DNA of 64,000 nt, taken from [Leptolyngbya] sp. JSC-1 (GTDB taxonomy: Bacteria; Cyanobacteriota; Cyanobacteriia; Elainellales; Elainellaceae). The notes beneath the pieces are model-generated. The model ran no database searches, had not been told where the DNA came from, and worked only from the letters and a program-made list of their open reading frames with translations. The position numbers were made by a program, and so were the translations under genes. The stretch's first letter is position 1; each line of letters starts with the position of its first letter. Where the stretch lies: positions 526,105-590,104 of the forward strand of contig KL662191.1 of assembly GCA_000733415.1 (NCBI GenBank). Reading direction: 5' to 3'. Positions 35,646 to 45,229 of this stretch are shown here, piece by piece.

Positions 35646-35891
35646 ATGGGTTACGAACTTTTCTCAGACGTTATTTTGCTACATGACGTACCTCAAGAAG
35701 GGCTATGTGCAGGTGATGTTGGAACAGTTGTCGAACGGCACCATGTTGAAGGAATAGAACCTGGTTACAGCGTAGAATTCTTTGACATGGTAGGCAATAC
35801 CGTAGCTGTCGTTACTCTACCTGAAAGTTCCCTACGAGCACCTACTCGTGCCGACCGCCCAACCGTTAGATTGATCGACGATGCCGCCTAA
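35646..35891 (+). CDS. DUF4926 domain protein
   Basis: 81 residues: LFSDVILLHDVPQEGLCAGD, VGTVVERHH and YSVEFFDMVGNTVAVVTLP form a small beta barrel of the DUF4926 type, followed by an Arg/Asp tail. It stands 19 bp after the DUF6883 remnant, the usual partner, and may be the protective half of a toxin-antitoxin-like pair; that role is inferred. Both sit between gltB and gltD. Confidence 0.8.
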   Translation: MGYELFSDVILLHDVPQEGLCAGDVGTVVERHHVEGIEPGYSVEFFDMVGNTVAVVTLPESSLRAPTRADRPTVRLIDDAA

Positions 35892-35966
35892 CCACCATCC
35901 ACCTGATTCTGTCACCTCACTGCTGACCTAAATTGCTTGACATAAATTCAACGAGAGAACACACCT

Positions 35967-37451
35967 ATGGGAAAACCAACTGGCTTCATCGAATTTCTGC
36001 GCGAACTGCCCTCGGAAGTAGCTCCCCTAGACCGAATTCGCAACTGGGATGAATTTCATCTGCCCATGCCCGAAGACCGACTGCGCACCCAAGGCGCTCG
36101 CTGCATGGACTGCGGCACGCCCTTCTGCCACACGGGTACGTTAATTAGCGGCATGGCCAGCGGTTGCCCGATTAACAATCTGATTCCAGAGTGGAATGAT
36201 TTAGTCTATCGCGGCCTCTGGCGGGAAGCGCTGGATCGACTGCACAAAACCAACAACTTTCCCGAATTCACCGGACGAGTTTGTCCTGCTCCCTGCGAAG
36301 GCTCTTGCGTCCTCGGCATCACCAATCCGCCGGTGACGATCAAAAACATCGAATATTCGATTATCGAAAAAGGCTGGGACGAAGGCTGGATCACGCCGCA
36401 AATACCGGCAAAACGTACCGGCAAACGAGTAGCTGTGATTGGCTCTGGACCCGCCGGACTCTGCGCCGCGGCTCAATTAAACACCGCAGGTCATACGGTT
36501 ACGGTGTTTGAACGGGCCGATCGCCCCGGTGGGCTGTTGATGTACGGCATCCCCAATATGAAGTTGGACAAAGAGCAGGTGGTAATGCGGCGGCTGCAAA
36601 TCCTAGAGGCTGAAGGTGTCAAGTTTATCTGCAACACGGAAGTAGGCAAAGATTTGCCGGTCGAAACCCTGCTGCGGGAATTTGATGCCGTGGTGCTTTG
36701 TATCGGTGCCACCAAACCGCGAGATTTGCCCATCCCAGGCCGCCAGCTCAAGGGGATTCACTTCGCAATGGAATTTCTCACGGCGAACACCAAGGCCGTT
36801 CTGAATCGCCAACCAGACGACAACTTCATCTCAGCCGCAGGCAAGGATGTGGTGATCATCGGCGGCGGGGATACCGGCACAGACTGCGTTGGCACCTCGA
36901 TTCGCCACGGCTGTAACAGTTTGGTGCAGCTCGAAATTATGCCGAAACCACCAGAAACCCGCGCTGCCAACAATCCCTGGCCCGAATGGCCAAAAATTTA
37001 TCGCATGGACTACGGCCAAGAAGAAGCGGCAGCGAAGTTTGGCGATGATCCACGGGTGTATCTCACAACCGCTACTCAGTTTGAAGGCGACGAGAACGGT
37101 CAGGTGAAAGCGGTGCATACCGTCGAAGTGCAGTGGGAACGCAACGAAAAAGGCCAGTTTATTCCCAATCCGATTCCCGGTACTGAGAAAGTTTTGCCAG
37201 CTCAGTTGGTGCTATTAGCAATGGGCTTTTTGGGACCGGAACAATTCCTGCTCGATGCGCTAGGACTAGAGAAAGATCCTCGCAGTAATGTCAAAGCCGA
37301 GTATGGCAAATATGCCACCAACATTCCCGGTGTGTTTGCCGCAGGCGACTGTCGGCGCGGTCAAAGTCTCGTCGTCTGGGCGTTTAACGAAGGCCGAGAA
37401 GCAGCGCGAGAGTGTGACCGTTACCTGATGGGCGGCACGGATTTGCCTTAG
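35967..37451 (+). CDS. gltD: glutamate synthase small subunit
   Basis: 494 residues. Passes electrons from NAD(P)H via FAD and 4Fe-4S clusters to GltB. N-terminal cluster cysteines CMDCGTPFC (about 47-55), CPINNLIPEWN and CPAPCEGSC; FAD-binding VAVIGSGPAGLCAA (about 155-168); NAD(P)-binding VVIIGGGDTGTDC (about 296-308); and GVFAAGDCRRGQSLVVWA near the C-terminus. Full length. It lies 0.75 kb after gltB, with a DUF6883/DUF4926 pair in between. Confidence 0.96.
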   Translation: MGKPTGFIEFLRELPSEVAPLDRIRNWDEFHLPMPEDRLRTQGARCMDCGTPFCHTGTLISGMASGCPINNLIPEWNDLVYRGLWREALDRLHKTNNFPEFTGRVCPAPCEGSCVLGITNPPVTIKNIEYSIIEKGWDEGWITPQIPAKRTGKRVAVIGSGPAGLCAAAQLNTAGHTVTVFERADRPGGLLMYGIPNMKLDKEQVVMRRLQILEAEGVKFICNTEVGKDLPVETLLREFDAVVLCIGATKPRDLPIPGRQLKGIHFAMEFLTANTKAVLNRQPDDNFISAAGKDVVIIGGGDTGTDCVGTSIRHGCNSLVQLEIMPKPPETRAANNPWPEWPKIYRMDYGQEEAAAKFGDDPRVYLTTATQFEGDENGQVKAVHTVEVQWERNEKGQFIPNPIPGTEKVLPAQLVLLAMGFLGPEQFLLDALGLEKDPRSNVKAEYGKYATNIPGVFAAGDCRRGQSLVVWAFNEGREAARECDRYLMGGTDLP

Positions 37452-37540
37452 GTTGAGTTACTGGAGTATCTGGAGCGTTGAGGGAGCATTGGGAGAGAAA
37501 CAATCTTCCGCTGCTCCTCGTTTTGGCAAAACACTTCTTC

Positions 37541-38262
37541 TTAGGCTTCTGGCAGATGATCCGGATCAAAGCCCTGCGACCGTAGGAATGCCTCTAGCTG
37601 TTCTCGCCGCTGTTGTTCTGCTTGGGCACGCTGTTGTTCTGCGGCGGCGCGTTCTTCTGGCGTCAGATAGCGATTGCCCTGCTGGTCAAACCAAGCTAGC
37701 TGTTCCTGTGGCAGGTTGCCAAATACAACTTGACAACGCCCAATTCCTAATCCAATCTCTGGCATCCAGTACGGCTCTCCGCTCTGCAACTGATACTCAC
37801 CATTCACCAGCTTATACACCTCAAAAGGCTGATGTTTATCTCGTCCCCAATACTCCGGATTGTACAGGATATAGTACAGCACCCCTAACTTGGTATAGAT
37901 GCCCATCTTTTCGTCATACTCGCCGCTTGGCGTTTGCGATACCATTTCCAGAACTAGTATCGGCACGATTCCGTTTTCTTCCCAGACTGCGTAGCTCTTG
38001 CGATACTTACCCCCCTTTTTGCGCTCTACGCCAATACTCAAAAAGCATCCGGCACGACTGGAATGCGGGGATTGTCGCCTGTGGTGTGATAGACCGCCAT
38101 ATCGACGCCAAAGTACCAGTCCATTCGATTGGCCCAGATCGAGCTGAGTAGAAACAGCAAAATATTGGGCAGGAGATTTTGTTCCTCGTTGTCCACAGGC
38201 GCATCGTCAGAACAGGGGAGTTCATCGGTGGAGGGCAAATGTTGTAGGTCGATGGGCAACAT
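37541..38262 (-). pseudogene. Uma2 family (DUF820) nuclease-fold gene, frameshifted
   Basis: The first part (38262-38038) ends DMAVYHTTGDNPRIPVVPDAF then TGA; the second (from 38041) continues LSIGVERKKGGKYRKSYAVW, PILVLEMVSQTP, KLGVLYYILYNP and a C-terminal Glu/Gln-rich coil with FDPDHLPEA. An A5 run at 38040-38044 is the break; one more A restores a normal Uma2 protein of about 240 residues with the PD-(D/E)XK-like core. It follows the Rieske oxidoreductase. A sequencing slip at the homopolymer is a fair alternative. Confidence 0.8.
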
Positions 38263-38271
38263 AGCGGCACC

Positions 38272-38376
38272 TCAAGCATCCTCGGATAGGTTCATTGTAG
38301 CCGCAATGGAAGCATCAGCTAGAATCGTGATCTGGTGCAGCGATTCTGGATCGAGCAACCAAAAATCCCACTGCAT
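38272..38376 (-). CDS. 34-residue open frame between oxidoreductase and Uma2 gene
   Basis: ATG 38376 is 6 bases after the stop of the oxidoreductase and its stop is 9 bases before the Uma2 ATG. Peptide begins MQWDFWLLDPESLHQITILA. The tight spacing suggests a small cistron, but chance is possible and I recognise nothing in it. Confidence 0.25.
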   Translation of the reverse strand: MQWDFWLLDPESLHQITILADASIAATMNLSEDA

Positions 38377-38382
38377 ATTGGC

Positions 38383-40329
38383 TCAAATCTGCAAGATGCC
38401 TTCGGGATTGACTGAAAGAATCGCCCGTCGCTGGAGTCCTTCCCGATGCAGCACTTCGTTTGCCGCCAACAGGCCACTGCTGACCGCCCGCTCCATCAAG
38501 CCGCAGGGAAACGGCATCTTCACCCAATCGCCAGCAAACAGCAAATTCGAGATCGACGTAGCGGTTTCGGGTCGGTTGGCATAGCTGTGGGGCGGATAGC
38601 CAGAGAAATTCTTTTGGTTAACTAATTCGCGGTGCAGGAGTGTGGCTTGCCGCAAAGACGGCACAATCTCGTACAGTTCCTGCTCAAAGGTGGCAATTAG
38701 GTCTGCCTGAGTGGGGAATTCCTGCTCTTTGTAGCAATAGGCATGCAGTTCGACCACACTTCCTCCCGTGCGTTCGGCCCAGGTGATAAATTGATCCTGA
38801 ATTCGGTGATATAGCGTGATACTGTCAGTGAGACGATAGCCCGAAAGCGACGTGAAATCACTATGAGACCATTCAAAGTCACGGTCAAACCAAAACCGAC
38901 ATACGGCAAACGGATCGGCAATGGCTAGCGATTGAATCTGCTGCTGTAATTGCACGGGAATATTACCAGATACATGATTAAACAAATACTGTGTTCCTGG
39001 AACATCGGTGGCAAAAATATAATAATCGGCCTGCAGAGGTTGGGCTGGAGCTGCCGTGCCTTCTGCTCCAACAAGCTGAATTTGATCGGCCTGCTGCTGC
39101 ACAACTTTGAATCGAGGTAAGTCCCGTTCTGCTGGAGCACGCACCACTCGCCCCTGAGCATCAAACACCGCACCATGACAAGGACAATGAAACTGCCCAT
39201 CTGCCTGCGGCTGCACCGTACAGCCTTGATGGGTACAGGTGAGGGAAATCGCCTCGTTTCCATTCTCGCAGACAGCAAACATCTGATCGCCCGCGCCATA
39301 AAACTGATTAGTTGCAGTTCCAACGTTTGCGGCAAACAGTGGATTCTGGTCTACCCAAAACGGCACCGAGGCGCTGACCTCACCGACCTGATACTTGAGC
39401 GCTTGAATCCGATCCTCTGCATATTGAACATCACTGACAATTGCATTCGTTATAATTTTGCCGCCGTTTTGCAGAATCGCCTCAGCAATCGGCTGCACCA
39501 GCGACGTGCCCATGTCCTGCTTCGTCCCGTTAAAGGCCAGTCCTTCTGGGTTGCCAAAAAAGTAAAAGTGGAAAAACTGCATTAGCTCAGCGGCGCTCAT
39601 CAGATCCGGCGCATTCAGGCTGGATTTGGCAAAGGGGAGAAAGTAGAGGTCATACAGCCCGCGCGGAAAATCGCTGGCTACCCATTCCGCCACCGAGAGG
39701 TGGTCTAGCTTCTGGTAGCTTTTTTGGGGATGGAAGCCGGTTATGGCGCGAAACACTTGCCAATGCTTGGGATGGGTCAGGTTAATTCCCCAGCGCAGCC
39801 GGTTAGGAGAGGCAATTGCCAGATCCACAATATTCCACGGGAAGGCCGAGTGGCTGGGGCGAAACACCTCTGGCTGATACTGGTTTTCCCGGAACACCAC
39901 CGAATAGAATTTCAGATCGACAAAGTTTTGCTGAATCTCCAGCTCTGCTACCAAGCTCTTGAGGTTGTAGTACTGCGGGAAAAAGCCATGAAAGCCATGC
40001 TCCATTCGAAACTGATCGGCTCCCACCTGAATCGGCCAGCTAGCGATTTTGCCACCTAGTTGGGGCGAACGCTCTAGCAAGGTGACGGCGAACCCCCGTT
40101 GGCTCAGCTCGTAGGCACAGGCCAACCCGGCCAATCCGGCTCCCACGACTACCGCTGTTTTCGGCTGACTGAGGTGGCGAGGCAGATCCAACGTATCAGG
40201 CTGATGCACCGTGGGCTGCGGTTTGCTGAAGCGAGAGTAGCCCAATAGTCCAGCCGTGGCTCCAATTCCAAAGGTTTTTAGCAGGGCACGACGAGAGAGG
40301 GAAAACGAGAGAATATCCTGTTGAACCAC
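38383..40329 (-). CDS. FAD oxidoreductase with embedded Rieske domain, carotenoid desaturase-like (CrtU/CruE-type)
   Basis: 648 residues. A Tat-like signal SRRALLKTFGIGATAGLLGY (residues 12-31), FAD-binding VVVGAGLAGLACAYELS (about 61-77) of the phytoene-desaturase/amine-oxidase fold, then an inserted Rieske 2Fe-2S motif C365/H367 and C382/H385 (CTHQGC and CPCH), and the C-terminal FAD motif LFAGDWVKMPFPCGLMERAV. FAD desaturases with an inner Rieske domain are, to my knowledge, the CruE/CrtU beta-carotene desaturase/methyltransferase type that forms aromatic rings. Exact substrate is uncertain. It is divergent from an ABC-2 exporter. Confidence 0.75.
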   Translation of the reverse strand: MVQQDILSFSLSRRALLKTFGIGATAGLLGYSRFSKPQPTVHQPDTLDLPRHLSQPKTAVVVGAGLAGLACAYELSQRGFAVTLLERSPQLGGKIASWPIQVGADQFRMEHGFHGFFPQYYNLKSLVAELEIQQNFVDLKFYSVVFRENQYQPEVFRPSHSAFPWNIVDLAIASPNRLRWGINLTHPKHWQVFRAITGFHPQKSYQKLDHLSVAEWVASDFPRGLYDLYFLPFAKSSLNAPDLMSAAELMQFFHFYFFGNPEGLAFNGTKQDMGTSLVQPIAEAILQNGGKIITNAIVSDVQYAEDRIQALKYQVGEVSASVPFWVDQNPLFAANVGTATNQFYGAGDQMFAVCENGNEAISLTCTHQGCTVQPQADGQFHCPCHGAVFDAQGRVVRAPAERDLPRFKVVQQQADQIQLVGAEGTAAPAQPLQADYYIFATDVPGTQYLFNHVSGNIPVQLQQQIQSLAIADPFAVCRFWFDRDFEWSHSDFTSLSGYRLTDSITLYHRIQDQFITWAERTGGSVVELHAYCYKEQEFPTQADLIATFEQELYEIVPSLRQATLLHRELVNQKNFSGYPPHSYANRPETATSISNLLFAGDWVKMPFPCGLMERAVSSGLLAANEVLHREGLQRRAILSVNPEGILQI

Positions 40330-40433
40330 GCGAATGCGAACTCCTCAGATCAGAGTAGACTTCTTTTAAGCATTGATCCGGTCAAACCAATTGCCGCTTT
40401 TCCAAACGATTTCTTCCACTTGCTAAACAGCTC

Positions 40434-41207
40434 ATGAAGTATTGGTACGAAACCTTAGCAGTCGCGCAACGAATCTTAACTGAACTTTTGAGACGCCGTC
40501 GCAGTTTAATTTTTTGGAGCATTTTTCCTGTTTCGGTACTGCTGCTGAACGGATTCATTTTGGCCGAACGGGCCAACCTATCGATGCAGCAAGCCTTTGA
40601 GAATGCGGCTCCGGTTACGTTGGTAGGTGCGGCGTTGTTCTTTAGCTGCTTGGGCGGCAGTGTTTCGACCGTGGTGGCCGAACGGGAACAGCTCACCTTA
40701 AAGCGATTGTTCATTTCACCGTTGAGCGGCACGTCCTATTTTCTAGGAATTTTTCTGGCGCATTGTGCAATTGGTCTGGGACAAACGCTGCTAGTGTATC
40801 TGATCGCCGCCGTTTGGGGAGCGCGATTTCAAGGTTCGCTGGGGCTAGGGCTAGCCATCCTATTGCTGAGCATCGCTGCCTATGTCGGCGTTGGTTTTGT
40901 GTTGGGAACCCAGTTGGCGAAACGCACCGAGGATGTGAATGCCCTGGTTGCGGCCTTTGGCGTGCCGCTGCTGATTCTGGGGGGGGCATTTTTACCCAGT
41001 TCGCTGTTTCCAGAGTCGCTGTTGAATTTGGCTCAATTCAACCCGATTTATCACATGAACGAAGCTCTGCTCAAGGTCTCTGCCAATGGTGACGACTTTG
41101 CCGCCATTGAGTTCCACTTTTGGTTTCTGGCGCTGTTTGCGCTGGCAATGGTGATTGCGGGCTGGCTCTCTTACCGGCGGATGCTGCAAGTCGAGCGGCA
41201 GTTGTAA
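40434..41207 (+). CDS. ABC-2 type transporter permease
   Basis: 257 residues with six hydrophobic segments (about 26-44, 58-82, 103-128, 134-158, 172-190, 228-248) in the ABC-2 membrane layout, and the cytosolic element EREQLTLKRLFISPLSG. The ATPase gene follows 70 bp later, so the two form one exporter. The substrate is unknown; the short permease resembles the drug and lipid export branch. Confidence 0.9.
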   Translation: MKYWYETLAVAQRILTELLRRRRSLIFWSIFPVSVLLLNGFILAERANLSMQQAFENAAPVTLVGAALFFSCLGGSVSTVVAEREQLTLKRLFISPLSGTSYFLGIFLAHCAIGLGQTLLVYLIAAVWGARFQGSLGLGLAILLLSIAAYVGVGFVLGTQLAKRTEDVNALVAAFGVPLLILGGAFLPSSLFPESLLNLAQFNPIYHMNEALLKVSANGDDFAAIEFHFWFLALFALAMVIAGWLSYRRMLQVERQL

Positions 41208-41277
41208 GTCGCACCTTCTGGAAACTTCCTAACCCCAACCCAAGACATAATGGATTGAGCCTCTATTCTTCTAACCT

Positions 41278-42210
41278 GTGCTGCAAATCAACAGTCTGTA
41301 CAAATCCTATGGTCAGCGTCCGGTTCTGCAAAGTCTGTCGCTCAAGATTCCGGTGGGTGAGGTCTACGCGCTCCTGGGTCCGAATGGGGCTGGCAAAACC
41401 ACGACGATCAATATCATCTGTAATCTGTTGCAAGCCGACAGCGGCACAGTTTTGATCAACGAGCAGCCGGTATCCAACAAAACCAAGCGGTTGATTGGGA
41501 TCGCGCCGCAGGAAAATTTGCTCTATAAGTCCTTGAGCTGCGCTGAGAATTTGCAGTTTTTTGGCCGTATTTATGGGCTGTATGGACGGAAACTGCAACA
41601 GCGAGTCAGAACCTGTCTGGAAGCGGTAAATTTAACCGATCGCGCCAACAGCCCAATCGAAACGCTGAGTGGCGGTATGCAGCGCCGCATGAATGTGGCT
41701 TTGGCTCTGGTGCATCAACCCAAGCTAGTCATTCTGGATGAACCGACCACGGGACTCGACATCGAAGCTCGCCACGAAATTTGGACGCTGATCCAGCAGT
41801 TGCAGCGTCAAGGCATCACGATTTTATTGACCACTCACCTGCTCGATGAAGCAGAGCGGCTTGCCAACCGGATCGGCATTCTGAAGCAGGGGCGGATTGT
41901 GGCCGAAGGCAGCCTAGACGAACTGCGCCGCCTGATTCCCGCCAAAGAGGTGATCATCGTTCAAACGCCCGAACCTAAGAAGGTGATCGACCGCGCCCGT
42001 AAGTGTGGCTTTACGCCCCGCCCCTACAATAATGATCTGGCGTTTTGGCTGCCCAAACACATGGAGCTGAAGGAGATTGTCGATCGGTTTGAAGGAGTTG
42101 AGCTAATTTCGATCGCGCGGCACCCGATACGCTTAGAGCATATTTACTTAGAAGTCACCCAACGCGCCGCCAGTAATGTGCTGCCCACTTCAGCGTCTGC
42201 CAAATCTTAA
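41278..42210 (+). CDS. ABC transporter ATP-binding protein
   Basis: 310 residues from GTG 41278. Walker A GPNGAGKTTT (about 35-44), Q-loop APQENLLY, signature LSGGMQRR (about 135-142), Walker B LVILDEPTTGLD, and H-loop TTHLLDEAE are all intact. The C-terminal 90 residues are typical of DrrA/NatA-type exporters. It pairs with the ABC-2 permease just upstream. Confidence 0.93.
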   Translation: MLQINSLYKSYGQRPVLQSLSLKIPVGEVYALLGPNGAGKTTTINIICNLLQADSGTVLINEQPVSNKTKRLIGIAPQENLLYKSLSCAENLQFFGRIYGLYGRKLQQRVRTCLEAVNLTDRANSPIETLSGGMQRRMNVALALVHQPKLVILDEPTTGLDIEARHEIWTLIQQLQRQGITILLTTHLLDEAERLANRIGILKQGRIVAEGSLDELRRLIPAKEVIIVQTPEPKKVIDRARKCGFTPRPYNNDLAFWLPKHMELKEIVDRFEGVELISIARHPIRLEHIYLEVTQRAASNVLPTSASAKS

Positions 42211-42255
42211 AATTGCTGACAAACTAAGATTGTGGAAGACTGGGATTGTGAAAGC

Positions 42256-42666
42256 CTAGGATTGCTCACACACAAACCGAGCTGCTGCCTCCCCCGTGCT
42301 GCCTAGCATTGACTCTGCCAGTCCGCCAGTCTTCTCGTAATCCACTCGACGAATCACCTGCCGATCGGGGTTAAACAGCACCAAGCGCTGAATTCGACTC
42401 GTATTTGCATCACAATTCACCGAGCGGTAAATCATCATGCCATAAACAGGCTGATTGCTGGCTACTCCAATCGATGGGCTGCGGCGTAACTCTCGGTATT
42501 CCCAGTAGCGCACCTGATTCTCACTCCGCTGAATTGAATCTTGATTCACCAAAACCCGATCTCCCATCGAGTTGGTTGTCACTTCGACCCAAGCCTCGGC
42601 TGCCATCCCTACAGGCGCGTAAACCCACAGCCCACTCAACACAACCCAATTCAGCAATCCTCGCAT
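42256..42666 (-). CDS. secreted protein, surface-adhesin-E-like
   Basis: A signal peptide of about 24 residues (LLNWVVLSGLWVYAPVGMAA) precedes WVEVTTNSMGDRVLVNQDSI, YWEYREL, MIYRSVNCDANTSRIQRLVL and a C-terminal RFVCEQS. The two cysteines may form a disulfide. The pattern is that of the small surface-adhesin-protein-E-like domain, common as secreted proteins in cyanobacteria. ATG 42666 is preferred to the GTG two codons upstream. Confidence 0.7.
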   Translation of the reverse strand: MRGLLNWVVLSGLWVYAPVGMAAEAWVEVTTNSMGDRVLVNQDSIQRSENQVRYWEYRELRRSPSIGVASNQPVYGMMIYRSVNCDANTSRIQRLVLFNPDRQVIRRVDYEKTGGLAESMLGSTGEAAARFVCEQS

Positions 42667-42822
42667 AACCACCTGCTTGTTATAGCAATTCTCCTACGGC
42701 ATTTCTTTTGTAACAAATCACACTAGGCCCTGCCCAACGGCTGGCTATCTTATCGCGATCTAGACTGAAGAGAGAAGCATCCGACCTGCTAGCTGAAAAC
42801 AGATCATTAACCCGTTACTCCT

Positions 42823-44340
42823 ATGGTCCGCGTTCGTGCTCCTGAACTGCCTCCCGACTACGACTGGTTAAATACGGCGCAGCCCCTCTCACTCAAACAA
42901 CTCCGAGGCCGAGTTGTGCTGCTCGACTTTTGGACTTACTGCTGCATAAACTGTCTGCATATCTTGCCGGATCTCCACTATCTTGAGCAGAAGTACAAAG
43001 ATTGCCTCACGGTGATTGGGGTACACTCGGCCAAATTTGACAATGAAAAAGAGGTAGAAAACATTCGCCAAGCGATTCTGCGCTACAACATCGAGCATCC
43101 CGTCGTAGTAGACCGAGGCTTTCATCTCTGGCAACACTACACGGTTCGGGCTTGGCCTACTGTCGTGGTCATCGATCCAGAAGGGTATGTGGTGGGGGCT
43201 GTATCTGGTGAAGGTAAGCGCGATTTTCTCGACGAGCTGATCACCAAGTTAATCGAAGAGCATAAAGGCAAAGGCACGATTAACGTCCAGGAACTCAACC
43301 AACGCTTAGAAAAAGAAAACGCCGCCATTCATCCCCTTGCCTTTCCGGGCAAAGTCTTGGCTGATCAGGAAACCGACTTGCTGTTTATTGCCGATACGGG
43401 CCACCATCGGATTGTGATTACTACCCTAGCTGGTGAAGTGAAGCAAGTACTAGGCAACGGGGTTGCTAACCTCTGGGACGGGGATTTTGAGGAAGCTCAA
43501 TTTGCTTCTCCTCAAGGCATGGCGTTTGATCGAGAGTATCAGTGCCTCTATGTAGCGGATACCGACAATCACTCGATCCGGAAAGTAGATCTGCAAAGGC
43601 AAACGGTTGAAACCATTGCAGGTATCGGGCACCAGAGCCACAACCTGCATCCCCACCAAGGCGATGCCCACGAGACGGCACTCAACTCGCCCTGGGATGT
43701 GGTGATATCTGGGCATTTTTTGCTGATCGCGATGGCCGGTTCTCACCAAATCTGGGCCTTGAACTTGATTGATGACGCGCTGGGCACCTTGATCGGTACC
43801 GGAGCAGAAGCCTGTGTTGATGGGAGTACTGAAATCGCAGCTTTTGCCCAGCCTAGTGGGCTTGCCAGCGATGGGAAGGAACTGTTTGTAGCCGATAGTG
43901 AAGGCAGCACGATTCGGGCCGTCACACTCGACAAAACACCTCAGGTGCGTACTGTTTGTGGCAGCGGCGATTTGTTTGGGTTTGGCGATCGAGATGGGCA
44001 GGGCGAAGAAGTGCGGCTGCAGCACTGTATGGATGTCGAGTACGGCGGCTCAAGCCAGCTCTGGATCGCAGACACCTATAACCACAAAATCAAGCGGGTG
44101 GATCTAGAAACAGGCATCTGCCAAACGCTGCTCGGAAACGGCGAACCTGCACTGCGAGACGGACAGGGTTTAGCGGCTAGTTTTTACGAACCCTCTGGTC
44201 TGAGCATGGCTGGCGACTGGCTGTTCATTGCCGACACCAATAACCACGCGATTCGGCGCGTCAACCTGAAAACGCTGACCGTCAGCACCCTAGAATTTCC
44301 TGGGCTATGCGCCCCTCAAGCCTGTTTTGATCCAACCTGA
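42823..44340 (+). CDS. thioredoxin-like plus NHL-repeat protein (NHLRC2-type)
   Basis: 505 residues. N-terminal thioredoxin fold (about 15-150) with the motif WTYCCINCLHILPDL (CCINC, about 42-50) and the cis-proline region RAWPTVVVIDPEG. Residues about 170-500 are NHL repeats (LLFIADTGHHRIVI, LYVADTDNHSIRKV, LWIADTYNHKIKRV, LFIADTNNHAIRRV) forming a six-bladed propeller. Architecture equals human NHLRC2. No export signal is evident. A redox or scaffolding role is inferred. Confidence 0.9.
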   Translation: MVRVRAPELPPDYDWLNTAQPLSLKQLRGRVVLLDFWTYCCINCLHILPDLHYLEQKYKDCLTVIGVHSAKFDNEKEVENIRQAILRYNIEHPVVVDRGFHLWQHYTVRAWPTVVVIDPEGYVVGAVSGEGKRDFLDELITKLIEEHKGKGTINVQELNQRLEKENAAIHPLAFPGKVLADQETDLLFIADTGHHRIVITTLAGEVKQVLGNGVANLWDGDFEEAQFASPQGMAFDREYQCLYVADTDNHSIRKVDLQRQTVETIAGIGHQSHNLHPHQGDAHETALNSPWDVVISGHFLLIAMAGSHQIWALNLIDDALGTLIGTGAEACVDGSTEIAAFAQPSGLASDGKELFVADSEGSTIRAVTLDKTPQVRTVCGSGDLFGFGDRDGQGEEVRLQHCMDVEYGGSSQLWIADTYNHKIKRVDLETGICQTLLGNGEPALRDGQGLAASFYEPSGLSMAGDWLFIADTNNHAIRRVNLKTLTVSTLEFPGLCAPQACFDPT

Positions 44341-44368
44341 AATTAGATTCACTTTAGAAGTTCTATCT

Positions 44369-45130
44369 CTACAAGCTCGTCGTATCCTCGGAGAAGGTTT
44401 TCGTGCCTGCACTTGAGAATAACCCAAATATTGGCCCCAAAATTGCTCCTACGACAAACCCACCAGCATGCGCCCAGTAGGCAATTCCCCCGCTTTCCAT
44501 GCCTATATTGGCCGGTGCACCCAAGCTAGCAAAGCCATAGAGCGCCTGTTGAATAAACCAAATGCCCAAAAACACCACTGCCGGTACGCGAAACGTGAAA
44601 AAGAATAGGAAAATCGGCACAAGTCCCAGGATCCTTACTTGTGGGAAGCGCAATACATAGGCTCCTAACACACCCGCAATCGCGCCACTTGCTCCCAGCG
44701 AAGGAATGCCAGAATTTGCCGCAAAGAAATACTGGGCCAACCCAGCTAAAATGCCGCAGAGTAGATAAAAGATCAGAAACCGCACATGCCCCATCTGGTC
44801 TTCGACGTTGTTGCCAAAAATCCAGAGATAAAGCATATTGCCGCCTAGATGCAGCAAACCAGCATGGAGGAACTGCGAAGTAACCAGCGTTACCGCTTCT
44901 CCTGGAACCGAATAGCCTGGGATCCCTTGCAGACTAGCCGTCAGCTCTGCCGGTACAACCGCCCAACTATGAAAAAAAGTTTCTAGGCTCGGCCCCATCA
45001 AACTAGCTTCGTACAAAAAGGCCAAAATATTTAGGATAATCAGCCCATAAGTGACGTAAGGCGTGGTTTGGCCTGGATTTTCGTCGCGAATTGGAACCAC
45101 AGCGATGCCCTCAATTGTCGATAAAAGCAT
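44369..45130 (-). CDS. rhomboid family intramembrane serine protease
   Basis: 253 residues with VPIRDENP start signature, six or seven membrane helices, and both catalytic residues: Ser in SLGASGAIAGVLGAY and His in YWAHAGGFVVGAI. HLGGNMLYLWIFGNNVED is the conserved loop. Cleaves membrane proteins within the bilayer; the target is unknown. Confidence 0.92.
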   Translation of the reverse strand: MLLSTIEGIAVVPIRDENPGQTTPYVTYGLIILNILAFLYEASLMGPSLETFFHSWAVVPAELTASLQGIPGYSVPGEAVTLVTSQFLHAGLLHLGGNMLYLWIFGNNVEDQMGHVRFLIFYLLCGILAGLAQYFFAANSGIPSLGASGAIAGVLGAYVLRFPQVRILGLVPIFLFFFTFRVPAVVFLGIWFIQQALYGFASLGAPANIGMESGGIAYWAHAGGFVVGAILGPIFGLFSSAGTKTFSEDTTSL

Positions 45131-45229
45131 TGTAAGGGGAGATTAGGTCATTCGGAATCGCTGGCACGTCCAACTTCTGACAGATCTTGAATTGATTCAA
45201 AACTTAACGTTATGGCAACTCTGGGTCAG

